Below, piece by piece: positions 42,840 through 51,611 of a DNA stretch of 64,000 bases. The stretch's first letter is position 1; the number at the start of each line of letters is the position of its first letter. Both the position numbers and the translations under genes were made by a program. Location of the stretch: contig NZ_CP033918.1 in assembly GCF_003815675.1 (NCBI RefSeq), forward strand, positions 1 to 64,000, read 5' to 3'. The notes under the pieces were generated by a model. The model saw only the letters and a program-made list of their open reading frames with translations, was not told the DNA's origin and ran no database searches. Source of the DNA: Chryseobacterium sp. G0186 (GTDB lineage: Bacteria; Bacteroidota; Bacteroidia; Flavobacteriales; Weeksellaceae).

Positions 42840-42919
42840 GTTAAATATTTTTGATTAAGTATAGTGGTATACAATAAATCCGACCTTTTATCACCTTTAT
42901 TGTTATCCACCGGAGTAAA

Positions 42920-43087
42920 TTACATGTATTCAGGGCATAGTACCGCAGGGCATATTAGTCCCGGACAAGTAGGTCTGCCATCAGTAGGACAACATTCACG
43001 GGAGCAGTTGCCACCAATGATGATTCCGCTTCCTGAAATAGTCTTTAATTGCTCTCTTGAAAGTTTGCTGTTACGTAATTTTTTCAT
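42920..43087 (-). CDS. Bacteriocin-like Cys-rich peptide, 55 aa (copy 2)
   Basis: The leader MKKLRNSKLSREQLKTISGS is nearly the same as in copy 1. The core is CSRECCPTDGRPTCPGLICP followed by AVLCPEYM, with the same six Cys positions. Between copies the leader and the CCPTDGRPTCPG block are almost invariant, while residues just after the putative cleavage site and at the C-terminus vary. The 80-base gap suggests a shared transcript. A -7-like TATATTTA lies at 43130-43137 on this strand. Secretion and activity are unknown. Confidence 0.82.
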   Translation of the reverse strand: MKKLRNSKLSREQLKTISGSGIIIGGNCSRECCPTDGRPTCPGLICPAVLCPEYM

Positions 43088-43271
43088 GATGTAATACTTT
43101 TATTGGTTTGTTTTAAAATTTGTACGTCGTAAATATATTAAATTTTATCACTAATTGTAGAGTTTTGTAATTATGATTGTTTTTTTTTGTAAAATATTGA
43201 TTATGTGTTTGGTTTTTTCAATATATTCTATAAAATTATTATATTTAGTTATTAATAAAAAACTGAAAACT

Positions 43272-43481
43272 ATGCAAAAAGGAATTGTAAAATGGTATAA
43301 TGCAGAAAAAGGATATGGCTTTATCATCCCGGAAGGAAGAGAAGATGCTATTTTCTGTCATTATTCAGCTATTGCTGGCTCTTTGAAGTTTCTATCAGAG
43401 GGACAAGTGGTAGAATTTAATATTGTAGAAGGCCGAAGAGGAGTTCAGGCCGATAATGTAAGAATCGTAGGAGGTAACTAA
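43272..43481 (+). CDS. Cold-shock domain protein
   Basis: 69-aa RNA-binding CSD protein. Start at 43272, because the longer frame from 43173 adds a 33-residue hydrophobic stretch lying in the AT-rich leader. RNP1 (KGYGFII) and a modified RNP2 ([10 protein letters not shown], where canonical CspA has VFVHFSAI) are visible. A long AT-rich untranslated region of over 100 bases precedes it, as is usual for cold-shock mRNAs. It is divergent from the peptide pair. Confidence 0.9.
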   Translation: MQKGIVKWYNAEKGYGFIIPEGREDAIFCHYSAIAGSLKFLSEGQVVEFNIVEGRRGVQADNVRIVGGN

Positions 43482-43497
43482 AGAGGTTGAGTTGAAA

Positions 43498-43525
43498 AGT
43501 TATCAGTATTCTGGTAGCTTTTTTT
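43498..43525 (+). terminator. Terminator after the cold-shock gene
   Basis: AGTTATCA-GTATTC-TGGTAGCT (G-U pairs) followed by a T run. Confidence 0.6.
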
Positions 43526-43594
43526 ACGAAGCACTTTTATAAAATAGAGTTGGGAATAGTTTTTGGAGTAAATTACACCTATTATTGATACACT

Positions 43595-45241
43595 ATGTTT
43601 GACAAGCAGCAAAGAAAACTGAAAAGATCAGCCAGACTCATTTCCGTATTAAGCAAATACGGTTTTAAAGATATGCTGGCCCGAATGAATGGAGGCAATA
43701 AGCAGGAAGAACTCTCAAATTCAGATGAGGTTATTTCAAAAGGGACCGTATATGAAAGAATCAGACTGGCTCTTGAAGAATTGGGACCTACCTTTGTGAA
43801 GCTTGGCCAGACCTTCAGCAGCAGGGAAGACCTATTGCCTGCCGAACTCATTCAGGAATTACAGAAGCTGCAGGATAAAGTAGAGACCGTGGAAATGGAT
43901 GTGGAGGAGGCTTTGGAAAGTGAATTCAATATCTCGGTGAAAGACCATTTTCAGGAAATTCAACGTGAACCTTTGGCTACAGCTTCCATTGCACAGGTAT
44001 ATAAAGCAGTTTTGCTGGATGGAACTCCCGTTATCTTAAAACTTAGAAAACCCGATGTACAGTCTGTTATTGAAGATGACTTATTGCTAATCAAGGATAT
44101 TGAAAAATTAATATCTGCTTATTCGGAAATAGGAGAGAAGCTGAATCTGAAACAGGCCATTTCAACTTTTGAAAGATCATTACTGGAAGAAGTTTCCCTG
44201 ATCAACGAAAAAAATAATATTCAACAGTTTCGTCTTAATTTTAAAAATAATAAAGAAACTTACGTTCCAAAGGTGTACGAAGAATTTTCCAACAACAATA
44301 TTCTTTGTATGGAATTCATTGACGGAATCAAGGTAACAGATAAATCTCTTCTTCTGGCCAATGATATTGATCCTGTTAAGGTTTCTGAGGCCGGGCTAAG
44401 GCTTTTTGTTTCACAGATCCTGGATTATGGCTTTTTTCATGCTGATCCTCATGCCGGAAATATCCTGGTGAAAAAAGATGGAAAAATTGTCTTCATTGAT
44501 TTCGGTGCTGTTGGGAAAATTCAACCCAATGACAAGGAAATTCTTGAAAATCTCATTGTAAGTTTTGTCGCCAAAAATCCCCATAAAATTGTTCGATATC
44601 TCAAGAAAATGGCGGTGAGCTATGAAATTCCTGATGAAAGGAGATTTGAAAACGATGTAGAAGATATCCTGAATTTTGTTCACAGCTCTTCATTACAGGA
44701 AATCAATGTTCAGGTAATTATTAATAAGATGAAAGATATTTTGAAGGACAACAGGCTCTACATGCCTGATTATTTCTATCTTTTATTTAAAGGAATCAGC
44801 CTGATTGAGGGAGTAGGGAGAAATATCAATCCTGATCTGGATATTGTAAAAAGTCTTCATCCTTACACGAAAAAAATATTTACTAAAAAGATCAGTCCTA
44901 AAAATATTCTGAAAACAGGAATGGACCGAATGATGAATTTCACAGATAATGTGGATGAAATACCTCGGGAACTTCGCTCTGTTCTTCAAAAGCTGGATGA
45001 AAATAAATTTACGGTTTCCAGCGAAATTAAAAATATAGAAAAGACAAACCAGCTTATAAAATCAAGTGTCATCAACCTGATTTTAGCGATGATTCTGGGC
45101 GCAAATATTATTGCAACATCCATCGTCTTTACTTCCGAATCCGGTCCAAGGATAGGAGAATTGTCTGTGGTGGCTGTATTGGGATTTGTTTTTTCAATCA
45201 TTTTGGTTTTGATACTTCTGCTGAGAGTAACAAGGAAGTAG
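43595..45241 (+). CDS. AarF/UbiB (ABC1) family atypical kinase-like protein
   Basis: 548 aa. ABC1/ADCK family signatures are intact: LGPTFVKLGQTFSSREDLLP (KxGQ motif), ATASIAQVYKA (Ala-rich loop), VILKLRKP, and the catalytic HADPHAGNILV and VFIDFGAVG. Two C-terminal membrane helices occur (IKSSVINLILAMILGANIIATS and VVAVLGFVFSIILVLILLL). Family members support isoprenoid quinone synthesis, here presumably menaquinone in a flavobacterium, through ATPase activity. It is monocistronic. Confidence 0.92.
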   Translation: MFDKQQRKLKRSARLISVLSKYGFKDMLARMNGGNKQEELSNSDEVISKGTVYERIRLALEELGPTFVKLGQTFSSREDLLPAELIQELQKLQDKVETVEMDVEEALESEFNISVKDHFQEIQREPLATASIAQVYKAVLLDGTPVILKLRKPDVQSVIEDDLLLIKDIEKLISAYSEIGEKLNLKQAISTFERSLLEEVSLINEKNNIQQFRLNFKNNKETYVPKVYEEFSNNNILCMEFIDGIKVTDKSLLLANDIDPVKVSEAGLRLFVSQILDYGFFHADPHAGNILVKKDGKIVFIDFGAVGKIQPNDKEILENLIVSFVAKNPHKIVRYLKKMAVSYEIPDERRFENDVEDILNFVHSSSLQEINVQVIINKMKDILKDNRLYMPDYFYLLFKGISLIEGVGRNINPDLDIVKSLHPYTKKIFTKKISPKNILKTGMDRMMNFTDNVDEIPRELRSVLQKLDENKFTVSSEIKNIEKTNQLIKSSVINLILAMILGANIIATSIVFTSESGPRIGELSVVAVLGFVFSIILVLILLLRVTRK

Positions 45242-45384
45242 ATGAGAAATTAGATGTTAGAAGTTAGAATGTGGTTTAAGGAAAAAAAAGGGTAATCTCT
45301 ACAACCTATTACCCGCTCCCTACTCCCTGCAACCTATAACCTACCACCTTTCAAACCAGATTTTACATTCTACAGATTAATACC

Positions 45385-45392
45385 TATCTTTG
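45385..45392 (+). promoter_or_regulatory. -7 element of the DEAD-box helicase gene
   Basis: TATCTTTG is followed by four bases and then the ATG, predicting a leaderless mRNA. The -33 area reads TTTTA. Confidence 0.55.
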
Positions 45393-45396
45393 CAAA

Positions 45397-46749
45397 ATGG
45401 AAAAACTCACTTTTGCAGATTTTGACCTGCCGGTTAAAATTCTTGATGTTTTAGCGGATTTGGAATTATTTGAACCTACACCTATCCAGGAGAAAAGTTT
45501 AAAGCCTATCCTTTCCGGTAGAGATGTAATGGGAATTGCACAGACCGGAACCGGGAAAACATTGGCCTATCTTTTACCTGTTCTGAAAACATGGAAATAC
45601 AGTAAAACAGGAAATCCAACTGTTTTGGTGCTTGTTCCTACAAGAGAATTGGTGGTACAGGTAGCTGAAATCCTTGAGAAACTGACAGAAAATATTACTG
45701 CAAGAGTAATCGGAATATATGGTGGAAAAAATATCAATACCCAAAAGTTATTATTTAATGACGGATGTGATATTTTAGTAGGAACTCCGGGAAGAGTGAT
45801 GGACCTTGCCATAGACAATGCTATTTCTCTGAAAGAAGTTCAGAAGCTTATCATTGATGAATTTGATGAAATGCTTAACCTTGGTTTCAGACCACAGCTG
45901 ACCCACATCTTTGAAATGATGAAAGAGAAAAGACAAAATATCCTTTTCTCAGCAACCATGACAGAAGCAGTAGATGATATGCTGGATGAATATTTTGCCA
46001 GCCCGGTAGAAATTTCATTGGCTAAATCCGGAACACCACTTGAAAAAATTGAACAAACAGCCTATAAAGTTGAAAACTTCAATACCAAGATTAATTTACT
46101 TGAGAATTTATTGAAGAATAATACCGATATGTCCAAGGTGTTGATTTTTAATAATAATAAAAAGCACGCGGATATGTTGTTCACGAAAATTGATGAGCTT
46201 TTCCCAGAGCAGTTTGATGTGATTCACTCCAATAAATCTCAGAATTACAGGCTTAAGGCAATGAAAAGCTTTGAGAATGAAGAGATCAGAGGTTTGATTA
46301 CGACTGATGTAATGGCGAGAGGTCTTGATATTTCAAATATTACGCATGTCATCAACTTTGAGACACCGGATATTCCTGAACAGTATATTCACAGAATCGG
46401 TAGAACAGGTAGAGCAGATAAAGAAGGGAAGGCGATGACTTTTGTAACTAAAAAGGAAGAAGCTTTAATTCTTGATATTGAGCTATTGATGAACAAGGAA
46501 CTGAAGTTTATCGACTTCCCTGAGGATGTGAAAATTAATCCTAATAAAATTGCTTCTGAAAAAGATGAAGTAGTTATGAAAAATCCGGCACAGGTAAAAC
46601 TGAATGACGGAGGAGGAGCTTTCCATGAGAAAAAGGCTAAGAATACCAAAGAAAACTGGGGTGGACCATCCAAAAGAAAGGCTCCTAAGAAATTCGGTGC
46701 TAACAGATCACAGCAAAAAGCAATCTCTAAATCGAAGAGAAAGAAATAA
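45397..46749 (+). CDS. DEAD-box ATP-dependent RNA helicase
   Basis: 450 aa. Q motif and FEPTPIQEKSL, motif I AQTGTGKT, Ia PTRELV, II as DEFD (LIIDEFDEM, a variant of DEAD), III SAT, V TTDVMARGLD and VI HRIGRTGR. The basic C-terminal tail (KKAKNTKENWGG, KRKAPKKFGANRSQQKAIS) resembles RhlE/CsdA-type helicases of ribosome assembly or cold adaptation. It converges with the SGNH hydrolase gene across a bidirectional terminator. The nearby cold-shock gene fits but is not in an operon with it. Confidence 0.94.
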   Translation: MEKLTFADFDLPVKILDVLADLELFEPTPIQEKSLKPILSGRDVMGIAQTGTGKTLAYLLPVLKTWKYSKTGNPTVLVLVPTRELVVQVAEILEKLTENITARVIGIYGGKNINTQKLLFNDGCDILVGTPGRVMDLAIDNAISLKEVQKLIIDEFDEMLNLGFRPQLTHIFEMMKEKRQNILFSATMTEAVDDMLDEYFASPVEISLAKSGTPLEKIEQTAYKVENFNTKINLLENLLKNNTDMSKVLIFNNNKKHADMLFTKIDELFPEQFDVIHSNKSQNYRLKAMKSFENEEIRGLITTDVMARGLDISNITHVINFETPDIPEQYIHRIGRTGRADKEGKAMTFVTKKEEALILDIELLMNKELKFIDFPEDVKINPNKIASEKDEVVMKNPAQVKLNDGGGAFHEKKAKNTKENWGGPSKRKAPKKFGANRSQQKAISKSKRKK

Positions 46750-46777
46750 TAGGTATTTTATTTAAATACAGGAAAAA

Positions 46778-46812
46778 AATAAGCGGCTGAAATTTCAGCC
46801 GCTTATTTTTAT
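46778..46812. terminator. Bidirectional terminator, perfect 15-bp palindrome
   Basis: AATAAGCGGCTGAAA/TTTCAGCCGCTTATT (46778-46807) with A and T runs on both sides. Confidence 0.9.
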
Positions 46813-47465
46813 TTCATATAAGGATTCATTACCTTGGTCCATATCTGGTAGCCTTCAGGTTTAAAGTGAAGCATATCTTCCACGAAAATATCCTTTCTTA
46901 CATTCCCGTTAGCGTCTTCCATTGCCTTGGTAACATCAATAAATTCGGCATTCGGTTCTTTTTGCATAAAAGCAGCAATCCTTTTATTGGCTTCCTTCAT
47001 TTGAGGCCAAAGTTTTTCTCTGCTTGGCGAATACTTGATGGAGATATAATCAACCTCAATATCAGGGAATCTTTCACGGATCTTTTTATAAAAGGCTTTA
47101 TATCTTTTAACAACTTTCTGTGCTTTCAGTTGGTGATTGTCTGCAAAGTCGTTTTCCCCACAGTATATAATGATCTGTTTAGGCTGATAAGGCGCTAAAA
47201 GATCCTCTGCAAAGTGATTAAGATCAGTAAGTCGCGAACCACCAAAGCCTCTGTTGATGATGGTCTTCGTTGGAAAATAATCGGCAACATCCGTCCATTT
47301 GGTAAAAGATGAACTTCCGATCAATAAAATGGCATCCTTAGGTGGTGGATTTTGCTGATCTTGTTTTTTGAATTCCTGAATGTCATGCCAGTACATCGGC
47401 TTTTTTTCCTGAGAAAAGGCAATGGTAAAACACAGCAATAGAAATGCCGTTAGAATCTTCTTCAT
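46809..47465 (-). CDS. Exported SGNH/GDSL hydrolase
   Basis: The start at 47465 gives a normal signal peptide (AFLLLCFTIAFSQ); an upstream Met at 47516 would lie in a terminator region. Block I is IGSSSFTKW, block II INRGFGGSRLTDL, block III IYCGENDFAD and block V D-x-x-H in MLHFKPEGYQIW (the acidic residue is just before at VEDMLHF). All four SGNH residues are present. Members deacetylate glycans or hydrolyse lipids; the substrate is unknown. About 218 aa. Confidence 0.9.
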   Translation of the reverse strand: MKKILTAFLLLCFTIAFSQEKKPMYWHDIQEFKKQDQQNPPPKDAILLIGSSSFTKWTDVADYFPTKTIINRGFGGSRLTDLNHFAEDLLAPYQPKQIIIYCGENDFADNHQLKAQKVVKRYKAFYKKIRERFPDIEVDYISIKYSPSREKLWPQMKEANKRIAAFMQKEPNAEFIDVTKAMEDANGNVRKDIFVEDMLHFKPEGYQIWTKVMNPYMK

Positions 47466-47502
47466 TATTTTCAGATTTAAAATTTGAGATAAAAGTAATA
47501 AA

Positions 47503-47527
47503 AAACTCCCGATCAACGGGAGTTTAG
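47503..47527 (-). terminator. Terminator of the lipocalin-like gene
   Basis: On the minus strand AAACTCCCG-TTGAT-CGGGAGTTT runs into TTTT. Confidence 0.8.
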
Positions 47528-47530
47528 ATT

Positions 47531-47992
47531 TTATCTTTTGTAGGTAATATAAGTAATGTCAGGAATTTTATCTCCATCTCGATCATAATTACCGAATTGT
47601 TGTGCCAGCCTAAGGTCTTGACCTGTCAAAATATCAACCTTATAATTCATATTTGCTTCCTTATCAAATTTGATCCCTAAAAGTTTAGTTCCCTCGTCGT
47701 AGGTATAACTTCCTTCACTTTTTGTAACCATCTGACAATCTGCACCAGTTCCTACATAAGCGCTATAGCTTACATAAAAGTCTGTTCTGAAAAAAAGAGT
47801 GTTTTTTATCTCACACCCTGTTGCAACATCGGTTTCAAGCACTGTTTTATTGTCTTTTCCTGAAATTACTTCTGTCTTCACAATCTTCCAGTCTCCTTTC
47901 ATGATATCCATCTCATAGGCTTGAAGGTTATCATCTTTGCAAGAAGTTAGTGCCAATGCAGAAAAGGCAAATAAAAGTAGCTGTTTTTTCAT
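47531..47992 (-). CDS. Lipocalin-like lipoprotein
   Basis: The start at 47992 gives MKKQLLLFAFSALALTSC with the lipobox Cys at 18. About 153 aa. The KGDWKIVKTEVISG opening, followed by beta-strands and LLGIKFD, resembles the small lipocalin-like domain proteins common in Bacteroidota. Near the C-terminus DRDGDKIPD looks like an EF-hand/thrombospondin-type calcium loop, unusual for this group. Function unknown. Confidence 0.75.
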   Translation of the reverse strand: MKKQLLLFAFSALALTSCKDDNLQAYEMDIMKGDWKIVKTEVISGKDNKTVLETDVATGCEIKNTLFFRTDFYVSYSAYVGTGADCQMVTKSEGSYTYDEGTKLLGIKFDKEANMNYKVDILTGQDLRLAQQFGNYDRDGDKIPDITYITYKR

Positions 47993-48142
47993 TTTCACAA
48001 ATTTTAAGAATATGCTAAAATATAAATAAATTTGAAATATTCGTAATGAAATCACGATTTTTTAAACAAATGTTTGTAAATAAGATAATGTGATCGGGCG
48101 TGAGATAAGAGAAAAATGAAAGGACTTTATCAGTAAACATCA

Positions 48143-48168
48143 AAAAAGCGAACCTTAGTCCGCTTTTT
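48143..48168 (-). terminator. Terminator downstream of the alcohol dehydrogenase gene
   Basis: AAAAAGCG/CGCTTTTTT arms with an inner ten-base loop on the minus strand. It lies about 120 bases after the stop; the bases between hold nothing recognisable. Confidence 0.6.
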
Positions 48169-48286
48169 ATATTATTTAATATCGGGAAGTTCAAGGGTGA
48201 GTTTTGCTCTACCCGTGAATAGAGAACCTTTCTTGTTGAATTTATATTATCAGAGACCTCTAAAATCTTCCTGTATTTAACTCAAA

Positions 48287-49450
48287 TTAATAACTCATTT
48301 CCACAATTTTGGAAGCATCCTGCGGAGTTAATTTCTTATACTCTCCAAGTCCCAACCAATTTCTGTCGGTAAATGTTTTCTCCACTCTTTCAGCTGTTCC
48401 TTTGTAATCTTCTGTATATTCTGAAAGCTTGGTTTTAATATGCAGGCTATGGAAGAACTCTTCCATTTTTTTGATTCCCAGTTCTGCTTTTTCTTCGATC
48501 GTTCCCTCTTTAATTCCCCATACTCTTTCAGCGTATTGAGCCAATTTCCCTTTCTTATCTTCAAAGTTATAACGGTAGTGGGATGGGGCAATGATAGCCA
48601 ATGTTCTGGCATGATCAATACCAAAATAAGCAGTCAATTCATGGCCCATGGCATGTACAGCCCAGTCTGTGATTACTCCTTTCTGAATAAGTCCGTTTAA
48701 GGCCATTGTACAGCACCACATAAAGTTTCCGGCAGCATCATAGTTAAAATCATCAGCCAATACTTTAGGAGCGGTTTCCTGAAGACTGATCAGGATGCTT
48801 TCTGCAATCCTTTCCTGAAGATCAGCAGAAGACGGGGCAGTCATATATTGTTCTAATACGTGAGTGTAAGCATCAGTAAGACCATTTACAATTTGATTTT
48901 TAGGAATAGATCTGATAACTTCAGGATCCAGAACCGAAAATTGTGGGAAAAGCCCGGGACCTCCTGAAGATAACTTTTCGTTGGTCTCTCTTCTGGAAAT
49001 TACATATCCTGAATTCATCTCAGAACCGGTTGCAGGAAGTGTTAAAATACTTCCGAAAGGCATTCCTTCCCCTTCAAAGGTTCTTACCTGTTTTGTTAGA
49101 ATATCCCAAGGCTCACCGTTGTAGTGAGCTGCAGCAGAGATAAATTTAGTTCCGTCGATGACAGATCCACCCCCTACAGCAAGAAGATAGTTAATATTAT
49201 TTTCTTTGATAAAGCTTATAGCATCAATTAAAACCTCATATTCAGGATTGGCAGGAACGCCACCGAACTCATGGAGATCATGATCCTTTAAAGCTTCCTT
49301 TACCTGGTCATAAACTCCGTTGTTTTTGATGCTTCCACCGCCATAGATCATTAATATTTTAGCATCCTTGGGAATTTCCTTTGAAATTTTAGCAATTTCA
49401 CCTTTCCCGAAAAGTATTTTTGTTGGATTTTTAAATTCGAAATTAAGCAT
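48287..49450 (-). CDS. Iron-containing alcohol dehydrogenase (YqhD/BdhA type)
   Basis: Reduces aldehydes with NAD(P)H. The start at 49450 (MLNFEFKNPTKILFG) matches the family N-terminus; an upstream Met at 49474 lies inside the -7 box and is rejected. Cofactor loop IYGGGSIKNNGVYDQV and GGGSVIDGTKF are visible, and the metal ligands lie in GLTDAYTHVLEQYM and HAMGHELTAYFGIDHART. 387 aa. GGGS-IKNNG is typical of the NADPH-preferring butanol dehydrogenase branch. It has its own promoter. Confidence 0.93.
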   Translation of the reverse strand: MLNFEFKNPTKILFGKGEIAKISKEIPKDAKILMIYGGGSIKNNGVYDQVKEALKDHDLHEFGGVPANPEYEVLIDAISFIKENNINYLLAVGGGSVIDGTKFISAAAHYNGEPWDILTKQVRTFEGEGMPFGSILTLPATGSEMNSGYVISRRETNEKLSSGGPGLFPQFSVLDPEVIRSIPKNQIVNGLTDAYTHVLEQYMTAPSSADLQERIAESILISLQETAPKVLADDFNYDAAGNFMWCCTMALNGLIQKGVITDWAVHAMGHELTAYFGIDHARTLAIIAPSHYRYNFEDKKGKLAQYAERVWGIKEGTIEEKAELGIKKMEEFFHSLHIKTKLSEYTEDYKGTAERVEKTFTDRNWLGLGEYKKLTPQDASKIVEMSY

Positions 49451-49471
49451 TGTTCTAAATTTATTTAAACC

Positions 49472-49479
49472 CAAATTTA
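49472..49479 (-). promoter_or_regulatory. -7 element of the alcohol dehydrogenase gene
   Basis: TAAATTTG on the minus strand, 21 bases before the chosen ATG. Confidence 0.5.
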
Positions 49480-49600
49480 CGGAATGAAAAAGAAAAAATA
49501 AGTTAACGAAATTTTAAAATTACTATCATTAATTTTCATGAAAGCTATTGATCTTTTTTTCAAAACAAAACGGTAACAGAGTTTCTCGTTGTACTGAACG

Positions 49601-50014
49601 TTATGCTGATGCATTACCGGATAAATATGCTTTTGCTCTTTTTATAAAATCTGCTTTATCCCTTTTGATGTCCTCTAAGAGTTTCTTACGATCATCAGGA
49701 ATAGTCAGGTATTGATCTCCCCAAAGATTAATTTCTACAATCACCGGAACCAGATCAATACCTTTTTCTGTAAGATGATATAGAATTTTCAATTTATTTT
49801 CAGGATGATCCTTTTTATCTATAATCCCGCTTTCCAAAAGAGTTTGAAGTCTTGTAGCCAAAATATTGGTTGCAATTTTTTCATCAGCTTTTAAGAATTC
49901 ACCATAAGTACACTCCTTTTTGATCATCAGATCACGAATGATAAGGAGCGACCATTTATCACCCCAAATTTCCAGTGAACAGCTGATAGGGCAGTCTGAT
50001 CTTTTTTTAGCCAT
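49601..50014 (-). CDS. HxlR family winged-helix regulator
   Basis: 137 aa. The HxlR signature CPISCSLEIWGDKWSLLIIRDLM at the N-terminus includes the conserved Cys that senses electrophiles or quinones in some members. The winged helix continues with ATRLQTLLESGIIDKKDHPEN and YHLTEKGIDLVPVIVEI. It is divergent from the dihydrolipoyl dehydrogenase gene, and the 105-bp gap holds a large inverted repeat over that gene's promoter. Local repression of lpd, and of itself, is likely. Confidence 0.93.
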   Translation of the reverse strand: MAKKRSDCPISCSLEIWGDKWSLLIIRDLMIKKECTYGEFLKADEKIATNILATRLQTLLESGIIDKKDHPENKLKILYHLTEKGIDLVPVIVEINLWGDQYLTIPDDRKKLLEDIKRDKADFIKRAKAYLSGNASA

Positions 50015-50038
50015 TATTTTAATTTAAAAAAAAAAATA

Positions 50039-50091
50039 TTACTTGCAAAATGAAAGTATTTATTTTAGATTTGCTTTTATTTTGCAAGTAA
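50039..50091. promoter_or_regulatory. HxlR operator and lpd promoter
   Basis: Inverted 18-bp arms TTACTTGCAAAATGAAAG (50039-50056) and CTTTTATTTTGCAAGTAA (50074-50091), one mismatch, flank TAGATTTG (-7, 50066-50073). TTG at 50043-50045, 20 nt upstream of the -7 box, is inside the left arm. A dimeric regulator here would cover both promoter elements. Confidence 0.7.
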
Positions 50092-50119
50092 ATTTAATCA
50101 TAAATAATTAATAAATCAA

Positions 50120-51520
50120 ATGGAAAATTATGATATTGCCGTGATCGGCTCTGGTCCTGGCGGATATGTTGCCGCCATTAGAAGTGCACAATTAGGCTAT
50201 AAAACCGTGATTATAGAGAAGTATGATACACTGGGCGGAACCTGTACCAACGTAGGATGCATTCCTACCAAGGCTTTGCTAGACAGTACCCATCATTATG
50301 CAGAAGCCCATCATCAATTTAGGCAACACGGAATTATAACTGATAAAGTAGAACTCGATTTTTCCCAGATGTACAAAAGAAAATCTGAAGTTGTTGTAAA
50401 AAACACAGATGGACTTCATTTTTTAATGAATAAAAATAAAATCACTCATCTGAAGGGTACTGCTGAATTTATCAATAATTCTACCATAAAAATAGTCAAT
50501 GGAACAGAGTCCAAAGAGATCACCGCTAAAAACTATATTATTGCAACAGGATCAAAGCCGTCATCCATTCCAGGGGTGGAAATTGATAAAAAAAGAATCA
50601 TCTCCTCTACAGAGGCATTGTCTTTAAAGGAAAAACCGCAGTCTATGGTCATCATCGGAGGAGGTGTGATCGGGGTGGAAATGGCGTCCATCTTCAGTCG
50701 TATCGGAACAAAAGTGACTATCCTAGAGTATGCTGACCACTTAATTGCTGCAATGGATCATGAATTAGGTAAGACTCTTCAAAAAATACTCAGAAAAGGA
50801 AGTGTTGATATTCGTCTCAATCAGGCTGTTTATAAAGCTGAAAGTTCAGATTCCTCAGCGAGAGTCTTTTTTAAAGATAAAAATGGAGCAGAAGATCAAC
50901 TGGAAGCAGAGTATGTGCTAGTTGCCGTAGGAAGAATGCCTTACGTACAAGGTCTTGGGTTGGAAAATACAAATGTAGAGATAGATAACCATGGATTTAT
51001 TAAGGTGAATGCAAATAACCAGACTGCTGTTTCAACAATCTATGCCATTGGAGATGTAATTGGAGGGGCAATGCTGGCTCATAAAGCGGAAGAAGAGGGT
51101 GTATTTGTGGTGGAAACCATCCACGGAAAAAAGCATCCTATTCATTATAACCGTATTCCGTCCGTTGTATATACCTGGCCTGAGGTAGCATCCGTCGGCT
51201 ATACCGAAGAATATCTGAAAAAAAATAATATAGCCTATAATGTCGGAAAATTCCCATTTTCTGCCAGTGCAAGAGCAAGGGCCTCAATGGATACTGATGG
51301 GTTTGCAAAGGTTTTGGTGGATCCGAAGTATGGAGAAGTTCTAGGGGTTCATATTATTGGTGCAAGGGCCGCTGACCTTATTGCGCAAGGAGTAATTGCC
51401 CAGGAGTATGAAGTGACAGCAGAAGATATGTTCAGGATCTCTTATGCCCATCCAACCTATTCTGAAACCTTGAAGGAAGCCTATTTGATAGCGTCCGGAC
51501 AGGGAGCTGTTAATATATAA
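50120..51520 (+). CDS. lpdA: Dihydrolipoyl dehydrogenase
   Basis: 466-aa FAD enzyme that reoxidises dihydrolipoamide with NAD+. Visible are the FAD loop IGSGPGGYVAAIRSAQLG, redox Cys pair GGTCTNVGCIPTKAL, NAD loop IIGGGVIGVEMASIF, IYAIGDVIGGAMLAHKA and the C-terminal catalytic His-Glu SYAHPTYSETLKEAY. It stands alone, without E1/E2 genes, and under an HxlR-type operator. It may be a stress-inducible paralogue rather than the housekeeping copy. A long-stem terminator follows. Confidence 0.95.
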   Translation: MENYDIAVIGSGPGGYVAAIRSAQLGYKTVIIEKYDTLGGTCTNVGCIPTKALLDSTHHYAEAHHQFRQHGIITDKVELDFSQMYKRKSEVVVKNTDGLHFLMNKNKITHLKGTAEFINNSTIKIVNGTESKEITAKNYIIATGSKPSSIPGVEIDKKRIISSTEALSLKEKPQSMVIIGGGVIGVEMASIFSRIGTKVTILEYADHLIAAMDHELGKTLQKILRKGSVDIRLNQAVYKAESSDSSARVFFKDKNGAEDQLEAEYVLVAVGRMPYVQGLGLENTNVEIDNHGFIKVNANNQTAVSTIYAIGDVIGGAMLAHKAEEEGVFVVETIHGKKHPIHYNRIPSVVYTWPEVASVGYTEEYLKKNNIAYNVGKFPFSASARARASMDTDGFAKVLVDPKYGEVLGVHIIGARAADLIAQGVIAQEYEVTAEDMFRISYAHPTYSETLKEAYLIASGQGAVNI

Positions 51521-51551
51521 GATATAGAATTAAACCATTAAGATCAGGCAA

Positions 51552-51597
51552 TAAGAAATCTTAATGGTTTATAAAGTTATTTTATATGCGGGAATCT
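51552..51597 (+). terminator. Terminator after lpdA
   Basis: A perfect 13-bp stem AAACCATTAAGAT/ATCTTAATGGTTT (51552-51564, 51578-51590) with a 13-nt loop, near T-rich sequence. Confidence 0.7.
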
Positions 51598-51611
51598 ATA
51601 ATAAACACGTG

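Noticed and set aside
41847..43087. Complete RiPP cluster with methyltransferase as maturation enzyme
   Set aside because: A 13-bp terminator and a 200-bp gap separate the peptides from the methyltransferase, and no transporter, protease or other maturation gene is nearby.
43173..43271. N-terminal hydrophobic extension of the cold-shock protein
   Set aside because: Lies in the AT-rich leader; CSD proteins of this size begin directly with [14 protein letters not shown] sequence.
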